64,000 bases of DNA from Clavelina lepadiformis. Taxonomy: Eukaryota; Chordata; Ascidiacea; Aplousobranchia; Clavelinidae. How positions within the stretch are numbered: the first letter of the stretch is position 1; each line of letters opens with the position of its first letter. Of this stretch, positions 22,663 to 35,656 are shown piece after piece. A model generated the notes under the pieces. That model did no database searches and had not been told where the DNA came from. It was given only the letters and a program-made list of their open reading frames with translations. The stretch is taken from NCBI RefSeq assembly GCF_947623445.1, contig NC_135248.1, positions 12,595,820-12,659,819 on the forward strand, written 5' to 3'. The translations under genes and the position numbers were made by a program.

Positions 22663-25521
22663 ATGAGTTTAAGCAGACGTTTTTTATTGCCTGCAAGACG
22701 TTTGCTGCAACAAGGATTGCAGACTGAATGCTGCAAACGATTGTCAAGCAACCAAAACTTGGAAGTGGAGCATGAGTTAGAAACAGGTGGCCCGTTTGGA
22801 ATTTATTGACTTAAAATAATAAAGTTTGCAAAATGCAACAATAATTAAATTTTTAAATTAAGATGGTGAGTAATGGATTATGTTTGTCAGTTTATGATGG
22901 CGTTTTTTATCTCAATACTTATTTTAAGTTATGTATACTCCACTGTATAGGGATGTTCGAAATGGAAAAAGATTCAGATTTACGAGAATACGATTAATAG
23001 ATTTCAATAATCGTACGAATCCAAACCCATAAAGTTTAGGAATTATAGTCCTTAGATCAAGTAAATATTCCACAAAAGTGTCGCAACCTTTTACCTGGTA
23101 AATGAATGTTACAGCTCAATTTTTTTTTTTTTTTTCACCTGAAGCTGATAGTAAATAAACTCACATCTCGTTACAAAACATTCACTCCTTGGGTCTAATA
23201 CAATACAAATACAATAATAGAGTATTTGACTCGAATATTCGGAATACTCGAAATTAGAAAAAAAAATTCGAAATACTCGGATTCGTTTTCGATTCGGCAC
23301 AACCCCACTACACTGGCAACCCGATAAAGATGAAATGTTAAAAGATTAAAATTTATTTATGTTAAAATTAAAACTAATGCAGCAGTCATAATAATTTTAT
23401 TAATCATACTAAATACTATCACAGTAATAGTAATCTTTTCTGCTTTTCTTGCTCCAAAAGTCAATCACAATCATTTTTTATGTTTTGCGTTTAGCTGTTA
23501 GACTTCAATTATTTACCAAATATTACACAGGTTTAGCAACAGTTACTTTGGCAAAAGCACCAGTCAACAGTTTGGATGGAGAATTTCTCACTTCTATTTC
23601 CAACACATTTAAAAAACTTGAAAACGATTCAGCTGTTAAAGGAATTCTTGTGGCATCAAAATTTCACGGAGGAGTTTATTCAGCTGGTCTTCATATATTT
23701 GACTTGTTTAACAGGTATGCTTTTTAAAACATACTCTGCTATTTCATTGACTTGTTTGGTAGTTGTTAAATCATGGTATTTCCAATTTTGTGTCTTTTTG
23801 TTCATTCACTTTGTTTGTGGTCAGCCACACTGGTTCATAGTGGAAAGTGTGGCACATCTATGCATAATACTCATTAATGTGCGCACCAAACTCTTCTTGT
23901 TTACATCAGCTTATAATAAACTTTAAACAGAGCAACTTTGGTTTGTACATATAACAGATAAAAAATATTTGTCTCAGCTTTAGTTCACGCTTTCATGCCA
24001 AAATATGTGTCCCTTACAAATTGTGATCATATAGATGTATACGTGATCATATATGTTTCTGTTGAATGTTGCCAGAATACCTCTATAATATATATTTGAT
24101 GAATAGGTCAGATTCACATGTGTCAGAGTTCTGGCGATGTGTCCAGGAGTGGTATCTGGATGTTTTTGGATGCTCGAAGCCTGTAGTGGCGGCAATCAAT
24201 GGCCAAGCTCCTGCTGGAGGGTGTGCTATGGCTCTCGTGTGTGACTACAGGTAAAAACTTTTTTGTGATGTGACCAGTTTTGTTTAAAAGGATTTTCTTA
24301 TGACTTTAAATTTTATCTCTTGTCGTATCTTGGTATTTTGCTTAGAATAAATTAAAAGTGTGTTTGATAAATAAAAAATATATTTAAATAAAGATGAAAC
24401 ATAATCATTAGTTGATTATTGTCTATATTTAACTTGATGTCATTGTTTTGTTTTGGTGATCAGGGTCATGCAAGAGGGAAAAATAATTGGACTGAATGAA
24501 ACACAGCTTGGCATAACAGCTCCATTTTACTTGGCTGATCTAATGACAGCTACAGTAGGAGCAAGAAAGTCAAGACTTGCTCTTCAGTTGGGTTATCTAT
24601 TTAGCTCACAAGAAGCATTGAATGCAGGTTTGTGTATTAATTAACAGTACAAAGTTTTGCAGCAGATGAATTTGTTTTAACAAGAAATTGAGAAATATAA
24701 CCTGAATATTGGTTACAAGGGGTTCACTGATATTTCAGCAGGACGGATTAATTTAGCCAAATTGGGTAAAAATACATAAATTCAGTTGTCAGTTTAAAAC
24801 TTTCATTTTCAGATTCGGCCGAAAATGAAATATTTAAAATATTCAAAAAACCTGCTTGAAAATTCCTTCATTGCAGGAAAACTATAACAACAGTAGATGT
24901 AGATATCATTGCTGTTGCACGTAACCAGAAATCGAAGCTTACCATGCCATTCATGTACCTTTCTGTTGCATGTTACCACTTAGCATATCATTAGTTCAAA
25001 TTCTGTATTTTCTTAACTTTTTAAACAACTGTTTTTTTCACTTTTACAGTAGGCATATTTGCAATACTATATTGCATGATTCAGCCTAAATAATTCGATT
25101 CCTTTTTCCAAAGTTTGGTTTTGGACCAAATCCAAAAAAACACAATTTGATACGCCCCTAGTTTATACGCTACACAAACAATAGGAAACCAAGAACTATC
25201 AAAGAATGTTTTGCCAAGTATAAAAGACATTAACATCTAATTTCCAAATATTTCCAAACCTTCATAGGTTTAGTGGATGAAGTCGTAGATTTGGATTCTG
25301 TGATTCCACGAGCTCGTGAACAATTGCTCATGATGTCAAAGGTACCACAGCCTGCATTTCATATCACGAAACAACTGTTGCGAAGAGAAAACATGGAAGT
25401 ACTCAAAGCTACTCGTGAACAGGACATTGCCAACTTTGTAGATTTCATACAGCGACCATCAGTGCAAGCTGTGATGGGAAAATATTTAGAATCTTTGAAG
25501 AAAAAGAAGACACTAAAGTGA
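22663..25521 (+). CDS. ECI1: ECI1-like mitochondrial enoyl-CoA delta isomerase, tandem copy A
   Basis: The enzyme shifts 3-cis/trans double bonds to 2-trans so that unsaturated fatty acids can enter beta-oxidation in the mitochondrial matrix. Exons 22663-22786, 23531-23714, 24107-24250, 24464-24627 and 25268-25521 give 289 aa. The N-terminus (MSLSRRFLLPARRLLQQ) is an Arg/Leu-rich amphipathic presequence. The crotonase fold shows the oxyanion-hole segments (ILVASKFHGGVYSAGL; INGQAPAGGCAMALVCDYR) and the catalytic Glu in IGLNETQLGI, all in the human ECI1 order. The product ends in KKKKTLK with no peroxisomal SKL-like signal. Copy B, downstream, has the same exon structure. Intron 1 carries a degenerate repeat at 22950-23312. 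Confidence 0.93.
22950..23312. repeat. Degenerate hAT-like MITE in ECI1-A intron 1
   Basis: The left edge reads TAGGGATGTTCGAA and the reverse complement of the right edge reads TAGTGGGGTTGTGCCGAATCG. Both are followed inward by repeats of the type gattcg/aatactcg, so the ends form a degenerate inverted repeat. A 17-18 bp T run lies near 23119. No clear target duplication was found, so the call is tentative. Confidence 0.4.
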
Positions 25522-25916
25522 AATCTCATGCAATCATTTCGTATGAAAAACAATTAATTGTACTTGCTATACTTTCAAAATATTGAGCTATCTCAAGTTA
25601 TTATGTGAGCCATATTAGATCATTTTAAATGTATTACATTTTCTATGCAATAACATAGTTCTTGTTAATGTGAAATGTGTGGAGCGATGTTGAAACTTGC
25701 AATGTGTTTTTTACAATATGCTATAATGCTCATCGTGTCTTTTTGCTTTTAATTATTTATTGTAAGAGAATTTGTCACATCGTTATACTTAAAACTTTAT
25801 CAATATCACTTTGATTTCTTAAGCTTGTTCTGTTAAGTCATTTTTAACAATTTTAATGTCGTTTATACTTTGTATTTTCAAGGATAGAATATTTTGCATC
25901 AGCTTAGTTATAGGCA
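25522..25916. other. Spacer between the ECI1 tandem copies
   Basis: 395 bp holding the copy A 3' UTR and the copy B promoter. It does not resemble the region upstream of copy A by eye. No other feature seen. Confidence 0.5.
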
Positions 25917-27777
25917 ATGAGTTTAACTAGATCACTTTTCTTTCCTGTGAGGCGTTTGCTGCAGCAGCAATCATTGAATGAATGCTGCAGACGTCATTCA
26001 AGCAATCAAAACTTGCTATTAGAACAGGACGCAAATACAGGTGATGTGTTTTAGATTTATAAACTTTTAAATATTTACTAAAACTTCTTCATAATTGGTT
26101 TGTGATTTGGCATTTTCAAATGCAATGATAATATTGTAAATTTCTCTATTATATTATTCTTATTACTTGTTTTTACATAACTCTTACTTTGTAAGCTGCA
26201 TAATCTGTGTATTTTTTATTTTATCTACACTGTGCATTCATTCACGAAGATTTTAGTTACAAACCTGGGGCAACCCGCTTAACAATCCTATAGAGTAGAA
26301 AACTCAGTTGAAATTTAATGTCAACAAAATGTTAAATTAAGAACTATAATACTTTAAATAGGTTTGGCAACAGTTACTTTGGCAAAAGCACCAGTCAACA
26401 GTTTGGATGGAGAATTTCTCACTTCTATTTCGGACACTTTGAAAAAACTAGACGCTGACTCAGCAGTTAAAGGAATCCTGATCGCTTCAAAATTTCACGG
26501 AGGAGTTTATTCAGCTGGTCTTAACATATTGGATATGTTTAATAAGTGAGTCTTCTCTTTCGGTTTCCTTTTTTCGATTTTGATAAATGATCAGAGTCTC
26601 TCAGATTCGGAATGGAATATTCACAGCTTAAGTTTGAATATCTTGTTAATTGGAGCTTTTCATTTCATGCTTATTGTCATGAACAGGTCAGATGCTCATT
26701 TGTCAGAGTTCTGGCGATGTGTCCAGGACTGGTATCTTGATCTCTTTGGATGCTCGAAACCCGTGGTGGCGGCAATTAACGGTCACGCCCCTGCTGGAGG
26801 GTGTGCTATGGCTCTCATGTGCGACTACAGGTAAAAAACTTTATTTGTTTTGCAGTTAAAAGATACCACATAACATTATGGTATGTTACTGAGAGTTCCC
26901 TAAATTAACCCTAACTAATTTAAGATTAAAAATTTACAAAAGCTTCAATCTTATCCCAACCCAATTACTTTAGGTTGTAATTTTATCCCAACCATAAAGT
27001 TTTTTCGGTTGAAAATAGTTTTTCTTGCAGCTTATTTCCAGTTAACAGCTTCGTCTTATTTTGCTTATCAGGGTTATGCAAGAAGGAAAAACAATTGGAC
27101 TGAATGAAACCCAACTCGGAATAGCTGCTCCGTTTTTCTTTGTTGATTTAATGACATCCGTTATTGGAACAAGAAAGGCTACACTTGCTCTTCAATTAGG
27201 TTCCATGTTTTCCTCAAATGAAGCATTGAAGGCAGGTTGGTAGCAATTTAGAATTTAGTAGTACTTGAGTCTAGTTTTTCATCGGAAAACATGACAGTCT
27301 TGTTGCAGTTTTGGTTGCTTTGGTTTAGTAACATTGTTTGACGTGTTTAAATTTTGTTGGCTTGTCATAACTCATCAGCAGATAGAAGTGGGCTGCAGTT
27401 TTTGCCCTAAATTAACCCAGTACTGACTGCAGCAGTTAAAACGTTTTAAAAATTTGTGCTTAAAATTGTGACAAAAAAACTGCAATTTGCATTTAATATT
27501 TTAGTAGCAATTTCAATTTCCATCAACAGGTTTAGTGGATGAAGTTGTAGATTTGAATTCTGTGATACCACGAGCTCGTGAACAATTGCTCATGATGTCA
27601 AAGGTACCACAACCTGCGTTTCATATCACGAAACAACTTCTTCGTGGTGAAACCATGAAAGTACTCAAAGCTACTCGTGAACAGGACATTGCCAACTTCA
27701 GAAGCTTAATACAGATGCCTTTTGTGCAAGCTGTGATCGGGAAATATTTAGAATCTTTAAAGCAAAAGAAGAAGTAA
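25917..27777 (+). CDS. ECI1: ECI1-like mitochondrial enoyl-CoA delta isomerase, tandem copy B
   Basis: Exons 25917-26040, 26362-26545, 26687-26830, 27072-27235 and 27530-27777 give 287 aa. Exons 1-4 have exactly the same lengths as in copy A (124, 184, 144 and 164 nt). The presequence (MSLTRSLFFPVRRLLQQ), the oxyanion-hole segments (SKFHGGVYSAGL; INGHAPAGGCAMALMCDYR) and the catalytic Glu in IGLNETQLGI are all present, so it should be active. Coding exons are very similar to copy A, while the introns look unrelated in sequence. Part of exon 2 and exon 5 are almost identical between copies, whereas other parts differ freely, as expected after partial gene conversion. Confidence 0.93.
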
Positions 27778-29820
27778 ATAAAATTTTTCACAATTAGATT
27801 AGATTAGGCGAGATACAAATTTTGAAAGACTGAACCTTAATTCGGGACGAAATTTTTTTAACTTGCTGCATTTTTAGTTGTCATTCGCTTTCCGTACAAG
27901 GGTACGTTGACCACGTTGTCTATTATTTCTATGCAAGAATGCCTAACATAAAGTAGTTAAACTTTTAGGTGAAAATTTGGATCTGACAGATAACCCTGAG
28001 CAATATGCGCTAAAACGAGATTTAACTACATTTAAACTACATTTGACGCCCTGGATATATAGACCGAACTTTCCGATTGTTTCTATGTTCTTCAAATACT
28101 GTAATTATAAAATTATTTCAAATACATTATTAGACGGCACTGAACCTCAAACTGTTTAACTTTTAAATATTTTTGATGATTAATGATTATAAATACCTTT
28201 CTATGATAGAGTTGGGATGTTACTTGTGTTACTTGAGCAAATTTCTGTGTAGATAAATTAACCATATGCAATGTCATAGCTAATGCTGTAAAATTTTACA
28301 ATAAATCACGTAATTTTTAAACAAGGGCTGTTTTATATTAATGATGCATTGCAGGCAGAACTTTTAGGTAAAATCATAACCTATCGACTTGTAGGGCAGC
28401 GGCAACACCGTAGCGTTCGAGAAGCGAAGTTAATTATTCACGACATTTTTAAGCAACGTACATGGGTATAAGTTATTGGTGTGGCGGGTGACCTCGTCGT
28501 GACTGACAGGTGATATTTGTCGTTCGTGTACATATGTGTGCTAGTTCATATTCCACAGACGAGTTTTAGTATCGTAGCAAGACAATACAAGTTGGCTTTT
28601 AACAGTCTACATTGTTTAATACAAGTAGCGTAGGCCTACGTTCGTGCTTAATGCTAACTATAGGATTCTGGGAAGAACGAGTACCTTCGCATACGCGTCA
28701 TCAGGAACCTTCAGAGCGCCGCACCCGTAAAGAGCTTTGAAAAGTTTGCAGTTGGCGCTCAGATACGAATTAGGCTCCTCTATTACAATATTTATTGGTG
28801 AGCAAACTCTTCTATTGTCCATATATCAGCGGAGTAGCCTATATCTTGCATTCCCTCATTGGCAGAATGCTGTGCTCGCCTTTTTTTCATGAGAAACTTT
28901 GATTTGGAAACTACTGATTTGATTTAAAACTTACTGAACTGATTTGATTTGAAACTACTGCAGTGGTAATAAATTGGCCTAAAATTTGAGTTTGGGCAAA
29001 GATTTCATAGAATTGTATTCTGAAGTGATCAAAACATAACCGTAAGTAGCCTAGTAGTTTAAAATTAAATATCAATAGATAAAATAACGTCTAAGTTATA
29101 AAAAGTCCGAAGTTTAAAATTTTAAACTGAAGATTACTGAGCCCTGACCAAATTAGTCATTTACAGTTAAAAAGCAGCATAATTTGAGTTCAATGCAAAG
29201 TTTTGAATATACGGCAGGGTATACGCCACAGTATGTAGAATGTGATAGTTACCGGTATTCTCTTAGTGCACCTGATAAAGCGAGTTGATGTTTGTGAAAA
29301 CGTGTGTCAAGAAAATAAAAGTTGGCCCGAGAGTGCTTTCACATATTCTGTTTTTTATTTTTCTATATCGTGATTATATGCTAGGTTAACACGGTTTAAC
29401 CACCATCAATTCTATAAAGGTCGCATTTGAAATGAGGCCAGCATACAGCCGATTGCGCACGCGACGAAGGAGAAACCGTTTCTTAAATTTGAGTTGGCCT
29501 AATAATACTAGAGTTTCTTGTCTTTCTCGAAAGTGGCCTCTGCAATTTCTTTTGCATGGTTTCCTATAAGATAGTGTGAGGACGTTAATCCCAGAAAACA
29601 TCAGCGTTTGCAGCGTTAACTCGTCTGCATTTCTGCAAAGTTAAGCCAGTTTAGATGCTCAACAATGACTTCAAAATACCTCATTCATAGCATTTTTTTG
29701 AAAATCTGTGAAATCATTGAATATGCAAACGATAAACGCTTTGTAGTTCAATGCATTTTTCGTCATGAAATGCGTAACATCACTTTCAACTATGCTGTCT
29801 ATACATAAAATTACTTAACG
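27778..29820. other. Intergenic region between ECI1-B and PRDX4
   Basis: Two kilobases without a recognised gene. It includes the ECI1-B 3' UTR, one TAGGCCTA palindrome near 28632, and only short ORFs lacking known domains. A segment around 28390-28440 looks weakly tRNA-like but cannot be folded convincingly. Confidence 0.45.
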
Positions 29821-29830
29821 ATGTGTCATT

Positions 29831-29858
29831 TTACGTCACATGATTATATTTCCACGTG
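29831..29858. promoter_or_regulatory. ACGT-core motifs upstream of PRDX4
   Basis: TTACGTCA (29831-29838) and the E-box-like CACGTG within tccacgtgtc (29853-29858) lie about 155-180 bp before the PRDX4 start codon. ACGT cores of this kind bind bZIP/bHLH factors, including ATF6/XBP1-type factors that induce ER chaperones. The link to ER-stress control is inference; the match to formal ERSE/UPRE elements is incomplete. Confidence 0.25.
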
Positions 29859-30013
29859 TCCTCAAAGGTCACGCTTGAGTGCCGCTTGTTGTTTTTGCAA
29901 AATCAACTTTAGAGATCGGCGTTTACATTGAGTAGGTGTCGAACAGGCGGAAGTTGTTGTTTTGTCGAAATTTAATAGAAGAAAACGAGACGAGTCAGCG
30001 AAGACGAGCCATA

Positions 30014-33000
30014 ATGAAAATATTTATTTTCGTTGCCGCTTTTGTGTGTCTTGCCGGTGCTGATAATGCTAGCCATAGTGAACAGAACCCTTTTTCTGGT
30101 GTCTTTTGGCCGCCTTATTCCAGCCATTTGCTACAATCAACTAAAGCCCAAAGTAAGTAAAGTTACAAGAGTTTTTAGTTCATTTGGTTATTTGCACCAG
30201 TGTTTTTGTTCATTTTTAGCTTAAATGTCCAAAGTCTTTCAATCGTCACAGTTTTAAGTAAGCTATGATATAAACAAGTATACAGTTTTTAGTAGGCTAT
30301 GCAAAAATAAACGACAATACAATGTAATTTGTTTTAAACATACCATAGCGTAGCCTAGCACAGTCGCGTGATAGCACTCGTTAAATACCCTGTTTGTTTT
30401 TTCTAGATATTTACAGTTCACTTAAAGGTCAGTAAATCATGTAAACAAAGGTTTAAAATGATAGCCTATAGCCTTGATATTGAGATTGTTCATAGTTAAT
30501 AAAGAAATATAAGTTAGCTTACATGGTGTCCTGGTCTATTAGCTGACTGGGCATGCAGTTTCAGAGTAAATTTGTTATGAACATGAATTTCATCAGATTA
30601 TGTTAGCGCAAGAAAAAATGCCTTTAGTGATTATGAGAGTTCCATTTTTGCAAGTCATAAGCTCATGTATACATAAGTGTCTAGAAAGCCCAAGATTAGT
30701 TCAACTGAAAAAGAGATGAGTATTTTAGTTAAATCTACCTTTATAACTTGCGCGGTTGTGTGTGCCGTTGTGAATTGATATAATGAAATGCGTATTTCTG
30801 TTATTCTGCAGTTTCCAAGCCAGCCCCAGAATGGCAAGGAACAGCTGTAGTTGATGGAGAATTTACAACCATCTCCTTGAACGATTATCGAGGAAAATAC
30901 TTAGTCTTCTTTTTCTACCCCTTGGATTTGTAAGTTTGTAACAACACAGACATAAAAGATCCATTTATGTGAATCATTATAGACTGGCACTTGTGTTGCT
31001 TACAATGTTTTACTTTTAATTTTAGCACCTTTGTGTGTCCAACTGAGATTATAGCATTCTCCGATCGAATTGAGGAATTTAGAAACATCAATGCGGAAGT
31101 TGTTGCAGCATCTGTGGACTCTCATTTTACACATCTTGCCTGGTAATAGGAGACTGCTGTTGTTTTAATCTTAACATCGATTGCGTCTATTCCTTTGGAT
31201 AGAAGTAGTATATAGTGGACTGGGTCCCGCTTTTTTAAGAGACCTCACACTGTTTAGCACCAAAACAAGAATAATAACACTGGGGAACAATTTTGAAAAA
31301 AAAATTTGTTGCCTTCGATTTTGCACTTGATTTAGGGTAATTCCGGTGTGCTGATTTCAAAAATGCCGCCAGTTTTCTTCTATCACGTCAAGTTTTTGCT
31401 CTACAGCATACATCAAAAATATGCAACTTTTCACGACTTTAGCCGTATTGCTTTTCCATACGTAATAGGAATGCACAAGCTAATCATATAGTAAGTTATA
31501 TATAAGAAGGGTCAACTGAATTATTAAGCAAAAAAGGCACAGACATCGATTTAGGTCGATGCTTTTCCCCCATTTTTGGTTGGAGGATGCAATCATCAAT
31601 AAAATATAATAAAATAAGCAATAAAATAATATCTATTCCTATCCCTGCAGAGTGATGAGTGGTGGTTCCAGGTTCATAAAATTTCACACTATTGTGCAAT
31701 TTTGCATCAGTAACTGTCAAATGCCTTGAAAAGATGACGACTCTGTTACACCACACGTTTAGAAAGCTTGTCAACTGCGCTGATTCAAAACACGTGTTGC
31801 CTCGCTTTGGAGTTGTAGTTTCATAAAAGCGTGGAATGTAATTGCTTGATTCAAAAAATTTGTCAATATGGAATCGACAACAGAAAGCAGAAAAGCCTTA
31901 GCAAATATAAACAAGAAAATACGGAAACATAAAAATAGTCATTGAATTGTTGCAATATCACAAGCACAATTGGATCATATGTGTTGACCTTAAAATGGTA
32001 TGTTTTCTTCTTGGTCAGCAACACGGATACACAAAGTATCCCTGCTATTTGCGTATGTGGGACAGCAGAGCTCGAGATCAGCACTGGGTGGAGAGGAACT
32101 GGCCTCCGAGATCTGACCTTAAACCTGGTGATCCCAATATTCTACATGAGCCGCTTGTTGACAGAGAGAAAATTATTTTCCCACCTCTGCATATAAAGCT
32201 CGGCCTAATGAAGCAATTCGTTAAAGCATTGTCAACTAAAAGCAACTATTTCAATTACCTCATTTTGGTTTTTCCTGGCCTTTCAATACAAGAAATTAAG
32301 GCTGGTGTATTTGATGGTCCACAAATTCGGCAACTCATCAAAGATGAACGTTTCAGTGGTTCAATGTCAGAATTGGAAGAAAATGCGTGGTTATCATTTA
32401 AAAACCTTGTCAAGGGATTTCTTGGGAATACACGGGCAGAAAATTATATCGAAATTGTTCAGAAGCTATTGGAAAGCTACAAAGAACTAGGCTGCAACAT
32501 GAGCATCAAGATGAATTTTTTGCACAGCCATCTTGCTAATTTCCCGGAAAACCTTGGTGCAGTATGCGATGAGCAAGGATAAAGATTCCACCAAGATCTG
32601 AAGGTGATGGAGGAAAGATATCAGGGAAGATGGGACTTACATATGCTGGCTGACTAGCTATTGCTGGAGTATTAAGCGAGACTGCCCACAACTTGAAAAT
32701 GCCAGGAAAAGCTACAAGCATAAATTTTTGCCCTAAAACTCGCACTTTATTTGCCCTGCAGAAGCAATATTCGTTTTAAGGAACAGAATAGAGCTGTACA
32801 AATGTTGATTTGAAAACCATTGAGTTACTTTCGGTTGCTTGTAGTTCTTAAAACGTTTTATACAATAAACGCAGATATCTTAAATGTTGTACTTTTTTGT
32901 GGGTTATGAGACAAAGTGGTGGGTGCCTAGCTCAAAAACTTGACGTGATAGAGAAAAACTGATGCCATTTTTGGATTCAGCGCCCAAAAGTTAGTCAAAA

Positions 33001-34613
33001 ACAATTGTTAGATCGAAGTCAACAAAAATTGTGTTCCCCTGTGTAATTTAGCTTTTATTTTGTACAAATCTCAGTGTCATTTCTCATTCTTTTCTTGAAA
33101 AAAAATATTTTGGTGAAAATATATCACAAAGCAAAGCTTTAATGTGAGCGGATTTGCAAAAAATTGATATTTCATTTGTATGCATTATTGTTGCTTCATT
33201 AAGTTACCGCGCTTAAGATTGCTTAGGAGCTTAATTTGAATAATAGTTAAATAACTTGAGCATTTTTTCAACACATGCATTTCCTTTGTTCAGGGTCAAT
33301 ACTCCAAGGTCAGAGGGAGGTCTTGGTAAAATGAGCATTCCCATTTTGTCAGATATTACTCACAAAATTTCTCGTGACTACGGTGTGTTGCTGGAAGATC
33401 TTGGACACACATTGCGGTAGACAATTCTTTGCATGATTTTATTAAAAGTGTGATATCTTACATATATTATATTATATATATGTATTATATGTGCAATGCA
33501 ATATTATTTTGTTAATTTCTGCAGTGGTCTTTTTATCATCGATCCTAAGGGTGTTCTCAGACAGATCACGATGAACGATCTTCCAGTCGGAAGATCTGTA
33601 GATGAAACTTTGAGACTGGTGCAGGCCTTCCAGTACACCGATGAACACGGTGAAGTGTGCCCTGCCGGTTGGCAACCCGGAAAGGACACTGTGAGTATAG
33701 CAGTTGAATTGTAGTATATTAGATATAGTGTGATATGTTATACCTAATGTCGTGCACACTCTTCTTTTGTTCATTTGACACATGTCATTAAAAAGCCCTG
33801 GCTAGATCAACAATCTAGATATACAGAAAACATACCCCACAAAACAAGTGTTAATATCCTTATCTCTATTCAAACAACATATCCTATTCTTGATGCTTTT
33901 GTGGTTATTTGTTTCAGCCATGGTTGGTTTAATCATAATTATTTTTTTTTTGTTAATTATCAGGTGTTTTAATAGTGAAAATTTTCTTGAAAAAGCTCCG
34001 GCTTTGCCTGAAGTAATAATTAGTTAATGTAAAGAAGATTAAAATGCATAATAAATTTCTAATTAACTCAAAATGTGATCAATTTCTTAGTCATTTGTAA
34101 TGATTAACCTTCAATAAACATAGAAATTAATTTATCGATACTACTCGGCACGGTTAATAATAAGTAGTCACGTTGTTATCAGACTTATTGGTCAATGAAA
34201 CATAAGAATAATGTATAATTGGTTTGTTTGTCCAAAAAGCACAGCTTTTTTGAATTAATTATTCTTCAATGTAGAAAAAACGATTCTTTAATTAAGCAAT
34301 GCTGATTAAAACTCAAACCATTTTGGATTAACATTTACTTCTTTACCTTCCACGATGTGGTTACTAGTAGACGTAACTGCACCAACCCTGGGTCCAGTTG
34401 CTTTGTAGTCTTCAAATTACAGCATTTCTTTATTTGTACATATTAGGGGAGACATGAGATTAAAAAATAATTTACGATTTGTGTTGCTACAACGTTATTT
34501 CATTTTGGAAATAGTAATTACAATTTTGCATATTTTACATTCAGATTATTCCGGATCCAAATGAGAAATTGAAATACTTCCACAAGACCTCGGAGGCGAA
34601 AGGAGAATTGTAA
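30014..34613 (+). CDS. PRDX4: PRDX4-type secreted/ER 2-Cys peroxiredoxin
   Basis: The enzyme reduces H2O2 in the ER lumen and supports oxidative protein folding. Exons 30014-30152, 30812-30929, 31026-31142, 33294-33416, 33525-33690 and 34545-34613 give 243 aa. A signal peptide ([16 protein letters not shown]) marks it as PRDX4 rather than cytosolic PRDX1/2. The peroxidatic Cys is in FVCPTE (exon 3), the resolving Cys in GEVCPAGW (exon 5), and the GGLG motif (exon 4) is typical of hyperoxidation-sensitive enzymes. The C-terminus ends ...[13 protein letters not shown]; this terminal KGEL resembles a KDEL-type ER retrieval signal, which human PRDX4 lacks. The ATG at 30014 is chosen because it opens the signal peptide. 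Intron 3 (2.15 kb) hosts a DNA transposon. Confidence 0.95.
31278..33043 (+). mobile_element. Decayed DNA transposon with long inverted ends in PRDX4 intron 3
   Basis: The ends read CACTGGGGAACAA and, in reverse complement, CACAGGGGAACAC, and they stay similar inward for roughly 110 bp, including a shared CTATCACGTCAAGTTTTTG block at the inner edge. The 3-bp flank TAA is repeated at both sides (31275-31277, 33044-33046). An ORF at 31947-32582 encodes part of a transposon-borne protein seen in many invertebrate genomes ([59 protein letters not shown]); an in-frame TAA interrupts it just before [18 protein letters not shown], so the copy is dead. The 5' half of the protein is missing. CACTG ends plus 3-bp duplication would fit a CACTA/Chapaev-like element; I do not assign the superfamily firmly. 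Confidence 0.75.
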
Positions 34614-35656
34614 AGAGCAATTGCTGCAAATGTCATATCACTTGTGTCTGCAAATACTGCGCAAATTGTGTATATTTTTTAACTAAATGCTGAGTTAAGC
34701 TATCGTGTATTGTGTCTGTTGGTTGTACGGTGTTTTGTTCAAATGCAGAAGCAGTAGAAGTTCCAGTTGGTGTCTATGAATTTGTGTTGTTAGTCAGCGT
34801 AAGTGTTTTAAAACAGTAAGTAGGGTAAATAAGATAAGAAGATGAGTATGATAAATGGTGTCGGAATACTTATCCTACGGTTGAAGAAGGTTTTTTAAAT
34901 TTATGCTTTCAGAGTCTTCTTTAGTTCTATGTTATGCTACCAGAAGTTTTTCTTTTAACATCTAAACGTTAACAATGCCTTGTTTTGAGTGAAAGATTCA
35001 TGAAAACAAAACGGCGGTTGCGATAATCCAAATGTTATTCAAAATATTGTTATCATTGTGGGGGTTATGTATGTTTTGTACTATTGGTTGAAACCGAAAA
35101 CGACTCCATTTAAGTTAAGCTGTCTGAATCTGGTAGAAAATTGCTTGTCCCTTAATTTTGTCACATTTGATGTAATTTTTATGTTTTGTGGGTGTAGGCC
35201 TATAGGGCCTACTAACGCCACATCATAACCACACTGGCACGCTTTGTTGATGTTAAGTAGTACAAAAAGGAATTAAATATAACTTGGGTGGAGTTAAAAT
35301 AGATTTATTAATATAAATAGTTGCAATAATCACAACAAGTGCAGGAATTGTGAGTTTTCGTGGTGAAATTTTTGATTGTACAATACGAATATTCCTGCGT
35401 TTCTTGCAGTTATGAAAAAATTTGATAAAAAAAACTTAGCTACTTAAATTTGAACGGAAGAAAAATTCAATAACAATATTTGTAAGTAAATCATTATCTT
35501 ATGGGTTATAGTTTGGCAAAGTTGTTTCTTACTCAAATTTTATTTACCGGCTGTTTCTGCAAATGGGGTCAGTAGTAAATGTCAAGTGAGATGTCTATGA
35601 ATAAATTCACGCAAGAGTGATTATCACGCTTCGTCTTCGAAGCAATCCAGTTTAGA
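34614..35656. other. Intergenic region between PRDX4 and RPL7A
   Basis: PRDX4 3' UTR and the RPL7A promoter region, about 1 kb. One TAGGCCTA palindrome lies near 35196. No other gene or repeat recognised. Confidence 0.45.

Noticed and set aside
28385-28450. tRNA-like segment with gcgttcgag
   Set aside because: The box B match is poor, no box A at the right distance, and no acceptor stem pairing.
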